Shown here: positions 54,834 through 60,661 of the stretch, one piece after another | Position numbering within the stretch: position 1 is the stretch's first letter | Layout of the letters: each line of letters begins with the position of its first letter | IMG/VR virus record: IMGVR_UViG_3300021425_002553 | Coordinates: 1 to 60,661 of that record | Source of the DNA: a virus | Length of the DNA: 60,661 nucleotides | Reading direction: 5' to 3' (one strand) | Position numbers and translations under genes: made by a program | The notes under the pieces: generated by a model | Database searches by the model: none | Seen by the model: the letters and a program-made list of their open reading frames with translations, nothing else | What the model was told of the DNA's origin: nothing

Positions 54834-55895
54834 TTGGCTTCATCTACACTTTCTATTCCTAAACAGGGAGGAGGTTGGTTCGATGTTCTCGATGACTGGC
54901 TTAAGCGTGATCGGTTTGTGTTTGTCGGTTGGTCTGGCATACTTCTATTTCCGACAGCTTATCTCGCTATTGGCGGGTGGCTTACAGGAACCACCTTCGT
55001 TACCAGTTGGTACACCCATGGCCTTGCGTCTTCATATCTGGAGGGGGCTAACTTTCTTACTGCAGCTGTATCTACTCCAGCTGATGCTATGGGACATTCT
55101 CTTCTACTGTTATGGGGTCCTGAAGCTCAGGGAGATTTCGTCCGCTGGGTCCAACTTGGGGGACTCTGGGCTTTTGTGGCTCTCCACGGTGCATTTGCCC
55201 TTATAGGGTTCATGCTTCGACAGTTTGAACTTGCACGTCTAATCGGTATCCGTCCGTACAATGCGATTGCTTTTTCAGGTCCTATTGCCGTATTCGTTAG
55301 TGTTTTTCTCATCTACCCACTTGGACAATCCAGTTGGTTCTTTGCGCCATCGTTTGGCGTTGCGGCGATCTTTAGATTCCTACTTTTCCTACAAGGTTTC
55401 CACAACTGGACACTCAACCCCTTTCACATGATGGGTGTTGCAGGTATCCTGGGTGGTGCATTGTTAAGTGCTATCCATGGTGTTACAGTGGAGAACACAT
55501 TGTATCAAGATGGTGAACAAGCTAACACGTTTAAAGCGTTCGATTCAACACAAGAAGAAGAAACTTATTCCATGGTTACGGCAAACCGTTTCTGGTCTCA
55601 GATCTTTGGTATTGCTTTCAGCAATAAGCGTTGGCTTCACTTCTTTATGCTTTTCGTTCCTGTCATGGGACTTTGGACAAGTTCTATTGGTATCATCGGT
55701 CTCGCACTCAATCTTCGTGCTTATGATTTTGTGTCTCAGGAGATTAGAGCAGCAGAGGATCCAGAGTTTGAAACGTTCTATACGAAAAACATCCTCCTCA
55801 ATGAAGGACTCCGTGCCTGGTTGGCTCCTGTAGACCAACCACACGAATCATTTGTATTCCCAGAAGAAGTGTTGCCAAGAGGCAACGCACTGTGA
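54834..55895 (+). CDS. psbD: Photosystem II D2 protein
   Basis: This 353-residue protein carries [20 protein letters not shown], the redox Tyr161 in [11 protein letters not shown], His190, and the chlorophyll His198 in [10 protein letters not shown], as in D2. It starts at TTG 54834, an unusual start, with AGAGG about 10 bp upstream; there is no in-frame ATG before the conserved region. It partners with D1 in the photosystem II core. It has its own promoter and terminator, separate from psbA. Confidence 0.97.
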   Translation: MASSTLSIPKQGGGWFDVLDDWLKRDRFVFVGWSGILLFPTAYLAIGGWLTGTTFVTSWYTHGLASSYLEGANFLTAAVSTPADAMGHSLLLLWGPEAQGDFVRWVQLGGLWAFVALHGAFALIGFMLRQFELARLIGIRPYNAIAFSGPIAVFVSVFLIYPLGQSSWFFAPSFGVAAIFRFLLFLQGFHNWTLNPFHMMGVAGILGGALLSAIHGVTVENTLYQDGEQANTFKAFDSTQEEETYSMVTANRFWSQIFGIAFSNKRWLHFFMLFVPVMGLWTSSIGIIGLALNLRAYDFVSQEIRAAEDPEFETFYTKNILLNEGLRAWLAPVDQPHESFVFPEEVLPRGNAL

Positions 55896-55903
55896 TATAA
55901 TAT

Positions 55904-55928
55904 GGGGGTCTTCGGATCCCCTTTTTTT
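55904..55928 (+). terminator. Intrinsic terminator after psbD (UUCG loop)
   Basis: GGGGGTC-TTCG-GATCCCC (one G-T pair) is followed by seven T. Confidence 0.9.
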
Positions 55929-55933
55929 ATACC

Positions 55934-56824
55934 ATGAAACTCTGGATGCTTGGTAATCGTCTCACTACTGAGATGTATGAACGTGAAAGATTTATCGAAG
56001 AATCTGATAAATATGGTATAGATTTTTCGGTAGTTTTTGCTGATGAAATCGACTTGATCGTTTCCCGAGATGACCGCAAATCCATTCGATATCGTAATGA
56101 TATTGTCAGTCTCCCTGACTGTTTACTTGCTCGTACTGGCTCTGGTACTGGCTATTTCAATCTCAGTGTTCTTAGACAATTTGAACGACTGAATGTAATG
56201 ACAATGCCAAACTCTGCTTCTATTGAAGCATCGAAGGATAAGATGTATGCTAACCAGATTATGGCACAAGCAGGACTTCCTATCCCAAAGACGATGCTGA
56301 CAAGATTTCCTTGTAAATCGGAAACTGTTGAGAAGCAAGTAGGATTCCCTTGTGTCCTAAAAGTGGTCACAGGATCTCATGGTGCTGGTGTTTTTCTTTG
56401 TGAAGATGCTAAACAGTTTGAGGATTTGTCAGAACTTATTTCTTCCCTTGAATCAAAATCTTCTATGATTGTTCAGGAGTATGTAAAAGAATCGGAAGGA
56501 AGAGACCTTCGGGTTATTGTTATTGGTGGTAGAGTTGTTGGGGCAATGCAACGCAAGTCTACTGATGGTTCATTTAAAGCCAATATTTCCCGTGGAGGTA
56601 AAGGGGAAACATACGATGTTGATGACGAATTGGAAATGCTTAGCATTCAAGTTGCAAAAGTTCTTGATCTTGATATTGCTGGCGTTGATTTACTATTTCA
56701 CAGTGATGGATACCGAATCTGTGAAGCAAACTCATCCCCAGGATTCCAAGGATTTGAAGAAGCATTAGATATTAATGTTCCTCAAAAAGTTTTTGACTAT
56801 GTTAAACTCAGATGTGGAGGGTGA
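55934..56824 (+). CDS. RimK-like ATP-grasp ligase
   Basis: This 296-residue protein has an N-terminal RimK-type domain (MKLWMLGNRLTTEM, LPDCLLARTGSGTGYF), SIEASKDKMYANQIMAQAGL before the ATP-grasp core, FPCVLKVVTGSHGAGVFL (glycine loop), ESEGRDLRVIVIGGRVVGAM and ICEANSSPGFQGFE with the metal-binding Glu and Asn. RimK adds glutamates to ribosomal protein S6; relatives ligate other amino acids. The phage target is unknown. The ATG lies a few bases after the psbD terminator with no ribosome binding site, so a leaderless or other start is possible. Confidence 0.83.
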   Translation: MKLWMLGNRLTTEMYERERFIEESDKYGIDFSVVFADEIDLIVSRDDRKSIRYRNDIVSLPDCLLARTGSGTGYFNLSVLRQFERLNVMTMPNSASIEASKDKMYANQIMAQAGLPIPKTMLTRFPCKSETVEKQVGFPCVLKVVTGSHGAGVFLCEDAKQFEDLSELISSLESKSSMIVQEYVKESEGRDLRVIVIGGRVVGAMQRKSTDGSFKANISRGGKGETYDVDDELEMLSIQVAKVLDLDIAGVDLLFHSDGYRICEANSSPGFQGFEEALDINVPQKVFDYVKLRCGG

Positions 56825-56849
56825 ATAAAACCACTTCCACAACTGTCAC

Positions 56850-56876
56850 AGCACTCCTTCACAGGGGTGCTTTTTT
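56850..56876 (+). terminator. Intrinsic terminator with -35 box in loop
   Basis: AGCACTCC-TTCACA-GGGGTGCT (one T-G pair) is followed by a run of T. The whole loop is TTCACA. Confidence 0.85.
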
Positions 56877-56886
56877 ATTGTATAAT
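56858..56886 (+). promoter_or_regulatory. Sigma70-like promoter embedded in terminator
   Basis: TTCACA (56858-56863), 17 bp, TATAAT (56881-56886). The -35 box equals the terminator loop. The next gene starts at 56907, about 14 bp after the expected transcript start. Confidence 0.75.
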
Positions 56887-56906
56887 ACTCTTAGTGTGGA
56901 TTTATT

Positions 56907-57116
56907 ATGAATAACTTTGAAGTATTCTTTTACTTCGTTTGCTTTGCTATTATTGCAGGAGGTGCCTTTGCATTGATGTGGTCTAATATCCGTGATATCA
57001 ATAGAGTCATGGATCAACCTAAACCACGTCACCCCGAGGCACCAGTTCCTGGTGATGAGGTAATGTATGTTGATCTCTCTAAAGAAAGATTAGAGAACCT
57101 TTATAATCAAGACTGA
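56907..57116 (+). CDS. Small membrane protein
   Basis: This 69-residue protein has an N-terminal membrane helix (VFFYFVCFAIIAGGAFALMW) and a polar C-terminus with Pro and acidic residues (KPRHPEAPVPGDEVMYVD). It is the first gene after a strong promoter and overlaps the next by 1 base. Function unknown. Confidence 0.65.
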   Translation: MNNFEVFFYFVCFAIIAGGAFALMWSNIRDINRVMDQPKPRHPEAPVPGDEVMYVDLSKERLENLYNQD

Positions 57117-57346
57117 TGGAACTTATTCAACCTGATGATCCACAATACTTCTCACAGACTTCTGATGGTTTGTATGATCGACATCACTACAAAGTTGTAG
57201 GAAAGAATGGTGATAGTATTGTGGTTGACAATTGGCAAACTACTCATGAGATATGGTGGAATCGAAAGGTATTCCTTTCACATATCGAAGTCCTGGATAT
57301 CAACAATCCACCACACAAGGCTCGTTCACAAAAAGGTTTTGGTTGA
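57116..57346 (+). CDS. Small hypothetical protein
   Basis: This 76-residue protein has several aromatic and His residues (DGLYDRHHYKVVGKNGDSIV, NWQTTHEIWWNRK), like a small beta-barrel. Its TGA stop is embedded in TTGACA. Function unknown. Confidence 0.65.
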   Translation: MELIQPDDPQYFSQTSDGLYDRHHYKVVGKNGDSIVVDNWQTTHEIWWNRKVFLSHIEVLDINNPPHKARSQKGFG

Positions 57347-57371
57347 CACCACCTCATGAAGAGTATATACT
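57343..57371 (+). promoter_or_regulatory. Sigma70-like promoter with embedded stop codon
   Basis: TTGACA (57343-57348), 17 bp, TATACT (57366-57371). The expected start (about 57378) falls inside the terminator hairpin that follows. Confidence 0.75.
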
Positions 57372-57394
57372 GGAGGGGATGACCCTCCTTTTTT
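57372..57394 (+). terminator. Intrinsic terminator overlapping a transcript start
   Basis: GGAGGG-GATGA-CCCTCC is followed by six T. RNA started from the promoter at 57343 would lack most of the 5' arm, so only upstream transcripts should be ended here. Confidence 0.8.
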
Positions 57395-57410
57395 AATATT
57401 AATATATAAT

Positions 57411-57635
57411 ATGACAAAAGATGAATCAAAGTCTTGGAGAGAGGACTACAAAAAGTATACTAATGACCCAAGAGATCTTAAAAGATTAGAGGAGGGTGCC
57501 GTTTCTTTGGCATCTTCTTGGCATCTTCAAGCCATGTATAATAAGTGGAAAAAGATCAAGGGTATTGAAGATCCTGAACCTCCAAACTGTCAGTCATCAT
57601 TCAAAGAGTGGAACAAATCCACCAAGGATCAATGA
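57411..57635 (+). CDS. Small hypothetical protein
   Basis: This 74-residue protein is charged and helical (SWREDYKKYTNDPRDLKRLE) with Trp residues (SSWHLQAMYNKWKKIKG). It follows the promoter at 57343. Function unknown. Confidence 0.65.
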   Translation: MTKDESKSWREDYKKYTNDPRDLKRLEEGAVSLASSWHLQAMYNKWKKIKGIEDPEPPNCQSSFKEWNKSTKDQ

Positions 57636-57730
57636 AAGATCACAGTATATTCCCCCCGCTTATGAATCAAGTGGGGGGATTCCTAATCTCACTAATTACA
57701 ATCTCGATTCCATTCCTGATACTATTATGA
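57632..57730 (+). CDS. Possible 32-residue membrane peptide
   Basis: The frame (MKDHSIFPPLMNQVGGFLIS and a hydrophobic end) starts inside the previous stop, with AAGGA close upstream, and ends overlapping the glutaredoxin ATG (ATGA). It contains a GC-rich hairpin (57652-57678). Coupled translation makes it plausible. Confidence 0.4.
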   Translation: MKDHSIFPPLMNQVGGFLISLITISIPFLILL

Positions 57731-57966
57731 ACAACTTCGCAGTTTATTCAAAGATTGGTTGTCCTTACTGTACTAAGGTTATTGGTGCATTACAACTTGC
57801 TGAGTTGAGATTTGTCGAGTATAAACTCGGTAGAGATTTCAACAAAGAAGGATTTTATGAGGAGTTTGGTAAGGGTGCAACCTTCCCACAAGTTCTTGTA
57901 GATGGTAAAAAACTTGGCGGATGCATGGAAACTGTTAAATATCTCAGAGAAAATAAACTTGTCTGA
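57727..57966 (+). CDS. Glutaredoxin
   Basis: This 79-residue protein from ATG 57727 has the CPYC motif (VYSKIGCPYCTKVIGALQLA), the cis-Pro strand TFPQVLVDGKKLGGC and a terminal helix, as in glutaredoxins. It could reduce ribonucleotide reductase as an alternative to the thioredoxin at 656. The longer frame from 57496 runs through the previous gene and is not used. The next gene starts at its last base. Confidence 0.92.
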   Translation: MNNFAVYSKIGCPYCTKVIGALQLAELRFVEYKLGRDFNKEGFYEEFGKGATFPQVLVDGKKLGGCMETVKYLRENKLV

Positions 57967-58316
57967 TGAAGGACGAACTCTACGACGTTGTAGAAAAAAC
58001 TATAGATTACGTATTCGAAGGTAGATACATGTTGAACATGTATGAATACCTGAAGAGTAGTAAGGTCTCTAGAACGGTCGTAGATGAGTTCCTGATGAGT
58101 TGTACTGCCACTGAGGTAAAGAACCTTGTACTGGACCTTGAGGGGTATCTAGAGGGTGGTAATGACGACATTCACAAACAATTACGTGAGGGTTATGGTC
58201 ATCTTGGTAAACCAGAGGCAAGGAAAATAAAAAATTATCTCATGAAAATTATTGAGGATGCAGAAAGATACCGACATGACAAGAGACCAGGAAGAAAACC
58301 AAGACTCTCTAAATAA
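57966..58316 (+). CDS. Conserved hypothetical protein
   Basis: This 116-residue helical protein begins KDELYDVVEKTIDYVFEGRY and ends in a basic stretch (YRHDKRPGRKPRLSK) that may contact nucleic acid. It starts at the base where glutaredoxin ends. Its stop lies within a CTAAATAA element (58309-58316). Function unknown. Confidence 0.65.
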   Translation: MKDELYDVVEKTIDYVFEGRYMLNMYEYLKSSKVSRTVVDEFLMSCTATEVKNLVLDLEGYLEGGNDDIHKQLREGYGHLGKPEARKIKNYLMKIIEDAERYRHDKRPGRKPRLSK

Positions 58317-58491
58317 TGACAATGAATCTCCGAAAATGAATCGGGGGTTTGAATTATTACTCAGAAATAAAAAGAGGAGGACACCACCAAAGACTTTTCA
58401 GATAAGGTTTGGAAAGATGGTCTCCTTCTTTCGAAGAGAGTTCCATTTTTTCTTAGACATTCAGTTTGACATAAGAAAAAAGGAGGGCTAA
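58276..58491 (+). CDS. Small basic protein
   Basis: This 71-residue protein from ATG 58276 (58252 and 58336 are also in-frame starts) has a polar N-terminus and a basic, aromatic C-terminus (NRGFELLLRNKKRRTPPKTF, VSFFRREFHFFLD). It overlaps the previous gene. Function unknown. Confidence 0.5.
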   Translation: MTRDQEENQDSLNNDNESPKMNRGFELLLRNKKRRTPPKTFQIRFGKMVSFFRREFHFFLDIQFDIRKKEG

Positions 58492-58492
58492 G

Positions 58493-58714
58493 ATGTTAGC
58501 AGTCACACTTACACTATCTTCGATCATTTCAATCATGTTTCTTTTGGTTGGAGGGGTCATCGGATATCTTTTAAAGGAGTATGTAATCGAGAGGAACTCA
58601 ACACTTATCCCAACACATCCAGAGATGTTTGATGAGAATGGAATGGTCATTCCAGACGACATCCTGGCAGTTAGATTCGAAAACAACCTTGAGGACTTTG
58701 ATTCTGAGGATTGA
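58493..58714 (+). CDS. Small membrane protein
   Basis: This 73-residue protein has AAGGAGGG before its ATG, an N-terminal membrane helix (IISIMFLLVGGVIGYLLKEY) and an acidic tail (RFENNLEDFDSED). Its TGA stop is embedded in TTGACA. Function unknown. Confidence 0.68.
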   Translation: MLAVTLTLSSIISIMFLLVGGVIGYLLKEYVIERNSTLIPTHPEMFDENGMVIPDDILAVRFENNLEDFDSED

Positions 58715-58739
58715 CACCCACAACTAAGTATATTACACT
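58711..58739 (+). promoter_or_regulatory. Possible sigma70-like promoter
   Basis: TTGACA (58711-58716), 17 bp, TACACT (58734-58739). The -10 is moderate. The next ATG is only 7 bp further, so a transcript from here would be leaderless. Confidence 0.4.
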
Positions 58740-58745
58740 GATACC

Positions 58746-59219
58746 ATGGCAACAAAATCTTTCACCGTGAAAACAAAATTACCACCCAACCCTTTCGTAC
58801 ATGAGATCTTTGAGTTGGTTTCTAAACAGAGATCCAAAGCAAAAAAGGTTGAGGTTCTGAAGGAACAACGGTGTGATGCAATCACCGCTCTTCTCATCTG
58901 GAATTTTGATGACTCTGTAGTTTCTCTCCTTCCGACAGGAGTAGTTCCATACGAGAAAAATGAAGTTCCTGTTGGTACCGACCATACATCCCTTCGTAAA
59001 GAGTGGAAGAATCTTTATCACTTCGTAAAAGGTGGTAATGATAGTCTGTCGAAGACCCGTAGAGAATCCATGTTTATTCAGATTCTTGAGGGTCTTCATC
59101 CCCATGAGGCTGACATCCTGTGTCTTGTAAAAGATAAAGCACTCACATCAAGATTTAAAATTTCAAAAGAAGTTGTTTCAGAAGCATTCCCCGACATTCA
59201 GTGGGGTGGTCGGTCTTGA
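58746..59219 (+). CDS. Conserved T4-like phage hypothet. protein
   Basis: This 157-residue protein begins with a basic patch (TKSFTVKTKLPPNPFVHEIF), followed by a helical region (KKVEVLKEQRCDAITALLIW) and a C-terminal part with LEGLHPHEADILCLVKDKAL. The latter looks like the compact helical fold found in several T4-like phage late or middle proteins of unknown role. No cysteines beyond two, no membrane segment. The next gene overlaps its stop. Confidence 0.7.
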   Translation: MATKSFTVKTKLPPNPFVHEIFELVSKQRSKAKKVEVLKEQRCDAITALLIWNFDDSVVSLLPTGVVPYEKNEVPVGTDHTSLRKEWKNLYHFVKGGNDSLSKTRRESMFIQILEGLHPHEADILCLVKDKALTSRFKISKEVVSEAFPDIQWGGRS

Positions 59220-59473
59220 GTAAAGATATTAAATTCATTCACCAGGATTGTGATCCCTCTCTAGCGGACGACAAGACTCTTCCTTATTCTGCATATCTGG
59301 TTGAGTATCTTCAGGATGGTATGACCAAGTTTGATATTGTATCTGCTGCAAAACAAGTTGATATCTTTGATCATTATTGGGATAATTATCGTCATGATTT
59401 CAAAAACATGACACAGACAGAGGGTAGAATCAATCCAAAACTTTGGGGTAATTCAGAAAAGAAAAAGAAATGA
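59216..59473 (+). CDS. Conserved hypothetical protein
   Basis: This 85-residue protein starts at TTG 59216, overlapping the previous TGA (TTGA), or possibly at GTG 59201. It is acidic with aromatic residues (DIFDHYWDNYRHDFKNMTQT) and a Lys tail. The next gene overlaps by 4 bp. Function unknown. Confidence 0.6.
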   Translation: MSKDIKFIHQDCDPSLADDKTLPYSAYLVEYLQDGMTKFDIVSAAKQVDIFDHYWDNYRHDFKNMTQTEGRINPKLWGNSEKKKK

Positions 59474-59664
59474 GTAAAGGATTTGATGTGAATTTTGAAG
59501 GGATTGATATGGACCCAGATATGGTTCAGTCAATTCTCAAAAAATATAAAAAAATTAAGAAGTATCAAAGGTCAAACATCTTCGAGGTCAAGACGATGGA
59601 TGGTAAAGAGGACATCGTTTCTGAGATGATAAAGGAAGGTGAAGAATACGGTCCACTTGACTAA
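59470..59664 (+). CDS. Small hypothetical protein
   Basis: This 64-residue protein (MSKGFDVNFEGIDMDPDMVQ, then a Lys-rich helix) is coupled to the previous gene (ATGA). Its stop is part of a CTAAATA late promoter. Function unknown. Confidence 0.62.
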   Translation: MSKGFDVNFEGIDMDPDMVQSILKKYKKIKKYQRSNIFEVKTMDGKEDIVSEMIKEGEEYGPLD

Positions 59665-59667
59665 ATA
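59661..59667 (+). promoter_or_regulatory. T4-type late promoter (CTAAATA form)
   Basis: CTAAATA contains the preceding TAA stop (59662-59664). It may drive the homing endonuclease that follows. Confidence 0.6.
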
Positions 59668-59673
59668 CTTGTA

Positions 59674-60324
59674 ATGGTCTATACTAGACCTACGTTCAAC
59701 CCACTTCGGTGGGTCGCAAGTAAGTCGCGGAACGGAGCGTTAGCAATTAGAATGATTTATTACACTTACTACTCTTACGAACCCTTTGGGCGAGGCTACA
59801 TTGGTAGCAGAAGATGTGAGTGTAATCCAGTGGAGGATGATTATTTTGGTTCCTATGGAGACAAAACATTTAATCCTTCTTGTAAAATCATTCTTACCGA
59901 ACATGCTACGAGAGAAGATGCAGTTGAAGCAGAAGTAAAACTCCATGAGTTTTATAAAGTTGATACTAATTCTCACTTTGCTAATAGGGCAAAGCAAACA
60001 TCTTCTTCATTTTCTTTCTGTTCACAGGGAGAACGAATTGGTGGAGGCAATCCCTGTTTTGGTAAAGTTCGTGTTACTGACGGTAAAAATGAACGAGTAG
60101 TTTATGAAGATGACATTCCTTCTGGGTGGTGGAAAGGTAGAAGTCGTAATCCAAAAGAATACGCTACTACTAAATCCATAACATGTACCAGAGGTAAAAT
60201 GTATGATGACTTTCTAAAAGATGTAAGTAAAGATGAATCTATTTTATCTTTACCTATTAGAAAACTTGCAGAAATTTATCAAACATCTCATACTTCTATT
60301 CGTCGCTGGAAAAAATCAATCTAA
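59674..60324 (+). CDS. GIY-YIG homing endonuclease
   Basis: This protein has up to 216 residues. The GIY-YIG module reads YYTYYSYEPFGRGYIGSRRC and DYFGSYGDKTFNPSCKIIL, with the catalytic Tyr and Arg and the later EAEVKLHEFY. A NUMOD-like Gly-rich part follows (GERIGGGNPCFGK), then a C-terminal helix-turn-helix (LPIRKLAEIYQTSHTSIRRW). ATG 59674 and ATG 59752 are both possible; the 78 bp between them look like structured RNA (UUCG hairpin) rather than typical coding sequence, so the later start is attractive. Confidence 0.82.
   Translation: MVYTRPTFNPLRWVASKSRNGALAIRMIYYTYYSYEPFGRGYIGSRRCECNPVEDDYFGSYGDKTFNPSCKIILTEHATREDAVEAEVKLHEFYKVDTNSHFANRAKQTSSSFSFCSQGERIGGGNPCFGKVRVTDGKNERVVYEDDIPSGWWKGRSRNPKEYATTKSITCTRGKMYDDFLKDVSKDESILSLPIRKLAEIYQTSHTSIRRWKKSI
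59676..59714 (+). repeat. Inverted repeats at the start of the homing endonuclease gene
   Basis: GGTCTA-TAC-TAGACC (59676-59690) is followed by the hairpin ACCCAC-TTCG-GTGGGT (59699-59714). Both are perfect. They could be a leader RNA structure that delays translation, or mark the insertion boundary of the mobile gene. Confidence 0.6.
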
Positions 60325-60335
60325 TCGTTCATCCC

Positions 60336-60503
60336 ATGGTAGAATTATTACTCTACACAACGCTGGCATGTCAGGACGCTGATGCTATAATCTTTCGGAT
60401 TAAAAAGCATGAGGGTCTGAAGCCAGAGTACAAGTTAGAGTTGGTAGAGACTATTAAAGATTCTGTACCACATTGTAATCACTACTGGGACGCAAACGAC
60501 TAA
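60336..60503 (+). CDS. Small conserved hypothetical protein
   Basis: This 55-residue protein (MVELLLYTTLACQDADAIIF, ending CNHYWDAND) has a signal-like hydrophobic start and a charged end. Similar small proteins occur in marine picocyanobacteria and their phages. Function unknown. Confidence 0.65.
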   Translation: MVELLLYTTLACQDADAIIFRIKKHEGLKPEYKLELVETIKDSVPHCNHYWDAND

Positions 60504-60545
60504 AGGAACGGGCCTAAAAATCCAACTACTTTAGGAGTAAGACAA

Positions 60546-60661
60546 ATGAACACCTTAAATCTCATCAAGAAGCAAATCGAGAAGGCATCTGCTCTTCACG
60601 ATGCGCAAATTGCTAACACTGCATATCGTGGTGTTGAGTATACCTGCAAGCAGGATGGTGA
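60546..60661 (+). CDS. DUF4278-like small protein (partial, runs off the window)
   Basis: Only the first 38 codons are present: MNTLNLIKKQIEKASALHDA and then AYRGVEYTCK. The RGVxY motif is reminiscent of the cyanobacterial DUF4278 family. AGGAG lies about 10 bp upstream, next to a small hairpin (CCTAAA with TTTAGG). The 3' end is missing. Confidence 0.6.
   Translation, partial: MNTLNLIKKQIEKASALHDAQIANTAYRGVEYTCKQDG

Noticed and set aside
1-60661. Insertion sequences or transposases.
   Set aside because: No transposase-like proteins or paired terminal inverted repeats were seen; the only mobile genes are the GIY-YIG endonucleases.

Overview
The window is part of the genome of a T4-like cyanophage (cyanomyovirus) that probably infects marine Synechococcus or Prochlorococcus. 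The evidence is the combination of T4-type replication and nucleotide genes (gp61 primase, nrdA, nrdB, thioredoxin, glutaredoxin) with photosynthesis and carbon genes typical of cyanophages (psbA, psbD, two hli, petE, petF, gnd, zwf), a tRNA cluster, T4-type late promoters (TATAAATA / CTAAATA) and very tight packing with ATGA-type overlaps. Almost all genes are on the + strand. The exceptions are one homing endonuclease and three secreted-protein genes.

Layout. 1-1.5 kb: tail of a C5 DNA methyltransferase, small proteins and a thioredoxin. 1.5-7 kb: a late block of four proteins that look like capsid core or internal proteins. One carries an HNH nuclease domain and one a nicotinamide-nucleotide-adenylyltransferase-like domain. 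7-8.7 kb: small late proteins. 8.7-13.1 kb: primase and class Ia ribonucleotide reductase. 13.1-14.5 kb: a GIY-YIG gene split by an antisense GIY-YIG homing endonuclease. 14.5-15.6 kb: an exported lysozyme-like protein and a small acidic protein. 15.6-17.8 kb: nine tRNAs interleaved with structured RNA, a 2OG oxygenase and a Phd-like antitoxin. 17.8-18.9 kb: small early genes and a candidate structured RNA. 18.9-34.2 kb: a 15-kb glycan cluster of about 17 genes (sugar epimerases, an RfbH-like 3-dehydratase, two methyltransferases, about ten glycosyltransferases). It begins with a broken cytidylyltransferase/rmlB chimera. 34.3-42.4 kb: an outer-membrane-like protein, hli/petF/hli, petE, gnd, zwf, a nuclease and many tiny membrane proteins. 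42.4-44.7 kb: a proline-rich protein facing three antisense exported proteins. 45.3-53.3 kb: long repeat-containing fibre and other virion proteins. 53.4-55.9 kb: psbA and psbD. 55.9-60.7 kb: a RimK-like ligase, glutaredoxin, small conserved proteins and a second GIY-YIG homing endonuclease. The last gene runs off the end.

How it works together. The metabolic genes would keep photosystem II and electron carriers running, push carbon through the oxidative pentose phosphate pathway for NADPH and ribose, and reduce ribonucleotides for phage DNA. The glycan cluster could remodel the host surface or decorate virions. Strong sigma70-like promoters (TTGACA, 17-bp spacer, TATAAT-like) drive the early and metabolic operons; late promoters drive the structural genes.

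Most unusual features. (1) Terminator hairpins carry the next promoter's -35 box in their loop. (2) Stop codons are repeatedly embedded in promoters. (3) A shared N-terminal cargo-tag-like module is joined to different enzymes in the capsid-core block. (4) Two homologous GIY-YIG genes are nested. (5) Several multi-helix non-coding stretches lie near the tRNAs and ahead of the glycan cluster. All assignments come from reading the sequence; no searches were run.
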